DNA of 35,412 nt from assembly GCF_006636215.1 (NCBI RefSeq), contig NZ_VIFM01000104.1, forward strand, positions 1 to 35,412, in the 5' to 3' direction. Position 1 is the first letter of the stretch, and the number at the start of each line of letters is the position of its first letter. This document shows positions 30,274 to 35,412 of this stretch, piece by piece. Under the pieces are notes generated by a model. That model did no database searches and was not told the DNA's origin. It was given only the letters and a program-made list of their open reading frames with translations. The DNA comes from Myxococcus llanfairpwllgwyngyllgogerychwyrndrobwllllantysiliogogogochensis (lineage in GTDB: Bacteria > Myxococcota > Myxococcia > Myxococcales > Myxococcaceae). Position numbers and translations under genes: made by a program.

Positions 30274-30975
30274 ATGTCCGTTGCATCCTCAGCGTTGCTC
30301 TCGCGCAGTGGTGTGTCTCGCGGTTGGCTGTTCGGGGCCGCCGTGGCCATGGCGCTCGTCGTAGTTACCCCCGGTCGCGCGGACGCCCAGTGTACGAGCT
30401 GGCCGACCAACACCACCGTCACCCCTGGCGCGGCGTACTCCGACACCATCAATGTCTCGGGGCTGGCCTACGGGACGTACATCATCACCGCGTCCTTCTC
30501 GGGGAGCGCGGGACTCATCAACATGGCGTTCAGCGCGGTGCCTGGCGTGAGCTGGAGCAATGGCACGAAGGGCTTCATCGGCTCCTCGACGACGATGTAT
30601 ATGAGCTTCATCATGGCCCCCGGGGCGCTCCCGGGCCGCTGGTCGACCGTCACCATGAATGTCGCCAACACCGCGGGCCAGACGGTCTGCTCGTCCAGCT
30701 TCGTGGTGTTCGTGGCCGGGGACGCGTGCCCGGGCGACGTTGTCTGGAACGGGACCACTGTCGACGCGACCTTCGATGGCGCCAACTGCTACGTGGCTTC
30801 GATGCCGGCGGGTGACGGCTCGCCCTTCATGCACGCCAACAACTATTACATGACGCGCGGCCCGAACAACGTGTGTGAGGCGGGCTGGTTCGACGGCGCC
30901 AACTGCTACCTCGGCACGCCTCCCAGTGGGAAGTCGGGCTTCTTCTGGGGCTCGGCGTTCTACTACTCGCCCTGA
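30274..30975 (+). CDS. Secreted protein with two FDGANCY repeats
   Basis: A 233-residue precursor of unknown function. The signal peptide has core GWLFGAAVAMALVVV and likely cleavage after ADA. Residues 35-150 are Ser/Thr/Gly-rich beta-type sequence with two cysteines, resembling an Ig-like or C2-like extracellular domain. The last 85 residues contain two copies of a module of about 30 residues: FDGANCY, 4-5 residues, P-x-G, then an aromatic-rich end (ANNYYM or SAFYYSP). I have a general memory of this module at the C-termini of secreted myxobacterial enzymes, but the sequence alone gives no function. The start is fixed by AGGAGG 4 bases upstream. Confidence 0.85.
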   Translation: MSVASSALLSRSGVSRGWLFGAAVAMALVVVTPGRADAQCTSWPTNTTVTPGAAYSDTINVSGLAYGTYIITASFSGSAGLINMAFSAVPGVSWSNGTKGFIGSSTTMYMSFIMAPGALPGRWSTVTMNVANTAGQTVCSSSFVVFVAGDACPGDVVWNGTTVDATFDGANCYVASMPAGDGSPFMHANNYYMTRGPNNVCEAGWFDGANCYLGTPPSGKSGFFWGSAFYYSP

Positions 30976-30994
30976 CGAACCCCGTCGTGACGGC

Positions 30995-31027
30995 CCCGCG
31001 CGGCGAGGAATGACCGCGCCGCGCGGG
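30995..31027. terminator. Bidirectional hairpin between convergent genes
   Basis: Perfect 11-base arms CCCGCGCGGCG and CGCCGCGCGGG around an 11-base loop, in the 59-base gap between the FDGANCY protein and the PhoX-like gene. Confidence 0.85.
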
Positions 31028-31034
31028 TGTGTCT

Positions 31035-32189
31035 TCAGCGGAAGGGCCCACGCACCTCGAAGGTGACGCCCTGGCCGTTCGTGCCGCGCTGCGAGCTGAA
31101 GTACAGCCGGTGCCCATCCGGACTGAACGCGGGACCGGTGAGCTCCGAGCCTCCATGGCCTTCGAGCTGGAGAAAGGGCGAGACCACGCGCTCCGGCTGA
31201 GGGGTGATGAGGCAGAGCTGGAGGTCATCCCCGTCCTCGGCCACGTAGAGGTCCCCCGAGCGAGACACGGTGATGTTGTCCACGCCGTGCAGGGGTGAGT
31301 CCGGGAAGAGGTTGTCGTCGTAGAGGATCTCCACCTGTCCGGTGGAGGGCGTGTGGGCCCAGACGCGGTTGTCGCCCTTGGTGGTGAAGTAGACGGTGCC
31401 GCTGTCGTACCAGCAGCCCTCGCCGCCATCGAACGCGGTGGTCCAGAACCGCGCGGTCTGGAGCCACGCGGGGCTCGACGCGGAGACCTTCGTCCAGCTG
31501 AAGGACGCGGTGCCTTCCAGCGCGTTGCCGGACAACCGCGCGGCCTCGAGCGTGCCCGCCGCGAGCGACGGCCACTGGGACGGCGTGAAGCGGTAGAAGC
31601 GCCCATGAGGGCGGTCCTCCGTCAGGTACAGCCGGCGTCCCACGGGGTCCACCGCCACGGCCTCATGCGCGAAGGTGCCCAGCGCGGCGCGACGCTGGCC
31701 CTGCGAGGGATTCAGCGGGTCGCATTCCCACACGTGTCCGCCATCCCATTCCTCACAGGACAGCCACGTGCTCCAGGGCGTTGGCCCTCCCGCGCAGTTG
31801 GCGATCGTCCCACCGAGGATGCGGTACGCGCCCACCACGCCACCGCCGCCGTCGAAGCGGAGCGCGGAGGCACCGCCGAGCAGGGGCAATTCGCTGTTGG
31901 AGGTGTAGACCCAGCCCCAGTCACCGGTGGGAAAGCAGGTGCCACCATCGGGGCTGCCATGCCAGGTGTAGTCCGTGCCAGGGACGACCTCGTTCGTGCG
32001 AGCGACGATGCGAGAGGTGAAGCCCGCGGGAAGTCGCAGGCCCTGTGCATCCGGTGTCCCGGAGAGGGCGCCATAGGGGCCAGGGCCGGGCCGCGAGGGG
32101 GCCGCATAGGCCGCACGCCAGAAGCCGGGCCCGAGGACGAGCAGTCCGCTGCTCATCGCGGTGAGTCGAAGGAAGTTCCTGCGCTGCAT
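31035..32189 (-). CDS. PhoX-like phosphatase (DUF839), Tat-exported
   Basis: A 384-residue precursor that starts MQRRNFLRLTA, a twin-arginine signal, then a hydrophobic stretch and cleavage near AYA. The mature part is beta-propeller-like with PhoX/DUF839 marks: LPAGFTSRIVART, WHGSPDGGTCF, WLSCEEWDGG (metal-binding CEE), [46 protein letters not shown] and GPAFSPDGHRLYFSSQRG. PhoX enzymes are periplasmic alkaline phosphatases with Ca and Fe; this is a short member, so esterase or other activity is possible. The start was chosen for the Tat motif; 31 upstream codons in frame are not signal-like. It is downstream of the subtilisin-like gene on the same strand, with a hairpin between them. Confidence 0.8.
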   Translation of the reverse strand: MQRRNFLRLTAMSSGLLVLGPGFWRAAYAAPSRPGPGPYGALSGTPDAQGLRLPAGFTSRIVARTNEVVPGTDYTWHGSPDGGTCFPTGDWGWVYTSNSELPLLGGASALRFDGGGGVVGAYRILGGTIANCAGGPTPWSTWLSCEEWDGGHVWECDPLNPSQGQRRAALGTFAHEAVAVDPVGRRLYLTEDRPHGRFYRFTPSQWPSLAAGTLEAARLSGNALEGTASFSWTKVSASSPAWLQTARFWTTAFDGGEGCWYDSGTVYFTTKGDNRVWAHTPSTGQVEILYDDNLFPDSPLHGVDNITVSRSGDLYVAEDGDDLQLCLITPQPERVVSPFLQLEGHGGSELTGPAFSPDGHRLYFSSQRGTNGQGVTFEVRGPFR

Positions 32190-32345
32190 GGGCCTGCTCC
32201 ATTCGTGGACAGGCCCAGGAGACTGGTGCGTGCGAGGCACGGCGCCCATCGCGCCCCGAGGGCGTGGTCCTGTCCACCTCACGACGCCCAGCTCCGACCG
32301 CGTGGCTCGGGAGAACTCCCGTGAGCGGAGTGTCTCTCGCGCCGC

Positions 32346-32381
32346 GCCGCGCGCGTCCCTGTATGAAAGGGCGCGCGCGGC
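32346..32381. terminator. Hairpin after the subtilisin-like gene
   Basis: Perfect 10-base arms GCCGCGCGCG and CGCGCGCGGC, extended inward by CCCT/AGGG after one bulged base. It begins 33 bases past the stop of the minus-strand protease gene. A shorter palindrome CGGGAG-AA-CTCCCG follows at 32308-32321. Confidence 0.7.
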
Positions 32382-32414
32382 GGGGTTCTTCGGGCTTCGC
32401 TTGAACGCTCGGGG

Positions 32415-35411
32415 CTACATCTCCACCGGCGGCGTGCAGTTGATGTCCTGGCAGACATCACCGGGCGGGCAGTAGCAGCGGTCCGCCACGAGGATGTTCA
32501 CCAGGGCCGAGGACTCACCCATGTGACTGAAGGTCCCCGGTGCGGTCTGCATGCGCATCCGCCACTGGAAGGCGTGAGGGCCCTGGGTCGTGGTGGGCGC
32601 GGTGGCCGTGAAGCTGAAGGTCCGCTCGTCGCCGGGTTTGACGCGGTCCCCCGGCTCCAGGGTGACGGACACGTGCCCCCAGTTGTTGCCCTGGAGATTG
32701 GGGAGCGGGGCCAGGTGGACGATGGCGCTGTCACCCCAGGTCGTGTCGCCCGAGTTCTTCATCGTGACGGTGACGGGGAAGCTCTGCCCAGGCTCCACGC
32801 GAGCGGGGACCGTCTGCCCGACGAAAGTCGCGTCGGTGCGAGGAATGACCTGGATGAAGGTCAGCGGCGAGGACTGCCCGAAGCCTCCGGCCTGGGTCTG
32901 CCACATCTGCCACCGCAGCGCGTAGGAGCGGACCTGCGTGGGCGCGTTGACGGTGACGTGGAAGGTCTTCTCCGCGCCGGGCGCCACCTCTTCGCCGGGG
33001 GCCAGGGCTCCGTTGGAGTTGCTCCATTCAGGGAACAGGTTGCGGAGGGAGAAGCCGGTGTCGGCGCGCCAGGGCAGGGTGCCCGTGTTGCGCAACGTGA
33101 CGTCGTAGACGAAGGAAGTGCCCGCCATCACGGTGGTGGGGCCGGACTGGCTGACGACGACCGCGTCCCGCGGCGGCAGCGTGACGTTGATGGTGATGGG
33201 TTCGGTGAATGCGCCGAAGTAGACCGGGGTGTCGAACCCATCCTGAACCATCCGCCAGTACATCGTGTAGGGACCGGGCGTGGTGGGCGCGGTGAGCATC
33301 GTGGAGAAGGTCAGCTCCTGACCGCGAGCCGCCGAGTCCGTCGGGTTGAGGTAGATGCGCTGGTGTCCCCACACGCTGCTCGTCGCCGGCTGGGAGCCCA
33401 GCCGATAGAACGTGGCCATGGTCCAGGTGTCGCTGCCCGTGTTCTTCATCGTGAAGGTGGCGTGGAAGGTGCTCCCCGCCACCACTGTGGTGGGCACGGA
33501 CTGACGGACGAAGGCCGAGTCCCGGAACGGCACCGTGACGTTGATTTGAGTCAAGAACGAGGGCGCACCGAACAGGCCATGTCCCTCCTTCATCATCCGC
33601 CACTGGAAGGGATAGGTGCCCAACTCGTACGGCGTCCTGATGGCGAACAGGAAGGTCTTGGTCTCGAAGCGCCTGATGACCTCACCGGGCTCCAACTGGA
33701 CGCGGTCCAGTCCCCAGAACGACGTGTTGTTGACGGGCTCGATGGCCTGGAGCCTGAATCCTGTCGCGGCGGTCCAGGGCTCGGTCCCCGTGTTCTGCAT
33801 CATCACGGTGATGTTGTAGATGCGGTCAGCCTGCATGGTGGAGTCGACCCGCTGGAACACGAGCCTCGCGTCCAGGGCGGGCGTGGCGCAGCGGAAGCTG
33901 ACATCTCGTGAGAGGGTGGTTGCCTCACTGTCGCTGACGGTGAATCTCACCGTCGCGTCAGTGCCCGGCGTGCACGTGCCCGCCACCGAGATGGAGGTGG
34001 AGTTCTCGATGGTGAGGTTGGCGATGCTGGACCAGGACTGGGTGTAGGGCGTGACTCCTCCAAAGGGCCAGGGGACGGTGCAGGAGAAGGTGCTCGTGTT
34101 CGTCGCGGTGCCGGGAATCGACTCACACGTGGGGGAGGGAATCAGGAGGGGCGTGATGACCGCCTTGGAGGCATCCAGCATGCCGGCGCCGCACGTGTTC
34201 GCCGGGCATCCGGGGACGGCATTCACGGACTGGAGGAGCCGCTGGGTCACCTGGGCGACGGTCCAGTGGGGGCGCTGGGTCATGATGAGCGCGGCGACCC
34301 CCGCGACGTGGGGCGCGGCGAAGGACGTGCCGGAGATGTAGCGGTGGCAGAAGTCCGCCCCGAACACCGTGGGGCCGGGCTTGGACACGGCCCAGGCCGT
34401 CACGCTTCCACCCAGCCCATTATAGGGCCCCATCGGAGTGGGGTCGTCGCAGAGCAGCCCATTGCCGTAGACATCCGGGCCTCCGCCGGGCGCGGTGATG
34501 GTCACTCGGGGACCCCTGTTGCTGTAGGGGGCCAGGTGCCCGTTCGGCATGGTCGCGGCCACGGTGATGACCCCCTGACAGGACGCGGGTATCACCACGC
34601 TGGGGTCGCGATTGTCATTGCCCGCCGCGGCGACCACCACCACGCCGGCCTGGATGGCGTCGGTGACGGCTTGCTGCAACAACGGAAAGTCGACGCAGCG
34701 CTCTTCAGTGGGCTCCAGGGTTCCGAAGCTCATGTTGATGACCTTGGCCCCGTTCAGGACGGCCCAGTTGATGGCCTTGGTCACGTTGCTCATGATGGGG
34801 CGGTCGGCGGTCGAGGAGATCTTCACGGGCATGAGAGGGCAATCCCTGCAGACTCCCGCGACGCCGTAGTTGTCCCACTTCGCGCCCAGGATTCCGGCCA
34901 CCGCCAGGCCGTGGTGCCATCGGCCGTCGGAGGTCGGGTCCGGGTCGGAGACATTCGGCTGCTCGTAGCCGAAGTCGTGGCCTTGCCCCCAGCGATCATC
35001 GAGGTCCGGGTGCGCGAGCCGCCCGGAGTCCAGGACGGCGATCTTCACGTTGCCGGTGACGGTCTGCCAGGCCTCTGGCAGGTGAATGGCGGGGTAGTGC
35101 CATTGCAGGCCGTAGTACGGGTCAACGGGCTCGGACAGGTAGTCCATGTAAGGGTCCACGTGCGCGTATTCCACGTCGGCGCGCAGGCGGAGATCCTCCA
35201 CGGCGGCAGTGGTGAGGGACTCCTGCTCGGCCACGGACTTGTTCGTCAGCGCTTCGTTGGACGCGAGCGTCCAGAGCTCCGTGCCCCCGGAAAGGACGTC
35301 CGCCTGCTGGAACGTCAGGCCATGGAGCGTCATGGGCGCGCTGACGGAAGAGGCCTTGCCCTGGGGGGCTGGCCGGAACTTCACGAGGACGCGGCCCGGG
35401 ACGAAGCGGGG
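32415..35411 (-). CDS. Subtilisin-like serine protease (S8) with four Ig-like repeats (5' truncated)
   Basis: The frame is open to the right edge; the signal peptide and part of the propeptide are missing. The first visible residues (VPGRVLVKFRP) are typical of an S8 propeptide. Counting from the GTG at 35384, the catalytic residues are Asp119 (IAVLDSG), His158 (HGLAVAG, where HGTxVAG is usual), oxyanion Asn256 (AAAGNDN) and Ser354 (SGTSFAAPHVAG). After the protease domain (to about 410) and a cysteine-containing linker come four repeats of about 115 residues, each with DAxFVxQ, VxxGxxFxxTxxxxNTGxxxW and FxWRM patterns, like the NBR1 Ig-like domain. A cysteine-rich tail (CYCPPGDVCQDINC) ends the protein. 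It is probably a secreted or surface-bound protease involved in feeding or predation. Confidence 0.93.
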   Translation of the reverse strand, partial: PRFVPGRVLVKFRPAPQGKASSVSAPMTLHGLTFQQADVLSGGTELWTLASNEALTNKSVAEQESLTTAAVEDLRLRADVEYAHVDPYMDYLSEPVDPYYGLQWHYPAIHLPEAWQTVTGNVKIAVLDSGRLAHPDLDDRWGQGHDFGYEQPNVSDPDPTSDGRWHHGLAVAGILGAKWDNYGVAGVCRDCPLMPVKISSTADRPIMSNVTKAINWAVLNGAKVINMSFGTLEPTEERCVDFPLLQQAVTDAIQAGVVVVAAAGNDNRDPSVVIPASCQGVITVAATMPNGHLAPYSNRGPRVTITAPGGGPDVYGNGLLCDDPTPMGPYNGLGGSVTAWAVSKPGPTVFGADFCHRYISGTSFAAPHVAGVAALIMTQRPHWTVAQVTQRLLQSVNAVPGCPANTCGAGMLDASKAVITPLLIPSPTCESIPGTATNTSTFSCTVPWPFGGVTPYTQSWSSIANLTIENSTSISVAGTCTPGTDATVRFTVSDSEATTLSRDVSFRCATPALDARLVFQRVDSTMQADRIYNITVMMQNTGTEPWTAATGFRLQAIEPVNNTSFWGLDRVQLEPGEVIRRFETKTFLFAIRTPYELGTYPFQWRMMKEGHGLFGAPSFLTQINVTVPFRDSAFVRQSVPTTVVAGSTFHATFTMKNTGSDTWTMATFYRLGSQPATSSVWGHQRIYLNPTDSAARGQELTFSTMLTAPTTPGPYTMYWRMVQDGFDTPVYFGAFTEPITINVTLPPRDAVVVSQSGPTTVMAGTSFVYDVTLRNTGTLPWRADTGFSLRNLFPEWSNSNGALAPGEEVAPGAEKTFHVTVNAPTQVRSYALRWQMWQTQAGGFGQSSPLTFIQVIPRTDATFVGQTVPARVEPGQSFPVTVTMKNSGDTTWGDSAIVHLAPLPNLQGNNWGHVSVTLEPGDRVKPGDERTFSFTATAPTTTQGPHAFQWRMRMQTAPGTFSHMGESSALVNILVADRCYCPPGDVCQDINCTPPVEM

Positions 35412-35412
35412 G

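Overview
The window looks like myxobacterial chromosome (Myxococcus, Corallococcus or a relative). The base composition is very GC-rich with strong third-position GC bias. It carries a modular NRPS, a RoxA-type dihaem oxygenase, many lipoproteins and secreted proteins, and a large fatty-acid operon, a mix typical of Myxococcales. The genus is an inference from content; no rRNA or other taxonomic marker is present.

Region 1 (1-10289) is the right end of a natural-product locus. A truncated NRPS (C-A-PCP-C-A-PCP-TE) runs in from the left edge and meets an MFS exporter tail to tail. Divergent from the exporter are two tightly linked genes: a LysW-like amino-group carrier protein (four Zn-ribbon cysteines, C-terminal EDWGE) and an HK97-fold capsid protein without any other phage gene, i.e. 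an encapsulin. A SAM methyltransferase faces them across a strong hairpin terminator. A carrier protein plus a protein shell beside an NRPS is the most unusual system in the window. It suggests that carrier-bound amino-acid building blocks are made or held inside a nanocompartment. Both NRPS adenylation domains have proline-like pocket residues, which would fit a cyclic imino-acid monomer.

Region 2 (10425-25480) concerns lipid or hydrocarbon catabolism. It holds an outer-membrane phospholipase A1-like barrel, a divergent secreted RoxA-like dihaem cytochrome (rubber oxygenase family), and then a nine-gene operon on the minus strand. In transcription order the operon is crotonase, TetR regulator, SDR, acyl-CoA ligase, two acyl-CoA dehydrogenases, thiolase, bifunctional FadJ-type enzyme and aldehyde dehydrogenase. 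It is led by a well-formed promoter overlapped by an inverted repeat, the likely TetR operator. Together the genes could oxidise a polymer or lipid to an aldehyde, then acid, then acyl-CoA, then acetyl-CoA units.

Region 3 (25793-35412) is mixed. It contains a secreted I36-type protease inhibitor, a small membrane or secreted protein of unknown role, folD, a cobalamin-binding-like radical SAM protein with a possible peptide-recognition tail, a secreted protein with FDGANCY repeats, a Tat-exported PhoX-like phosphatase, and a subtilisin-like protease with four Ig-like repeats that runs off the right edge. Convergent gene pairs are mostly separated by GC-rich hairpins. I saw no tRNA, rRNA, IS element or CRISPR array.
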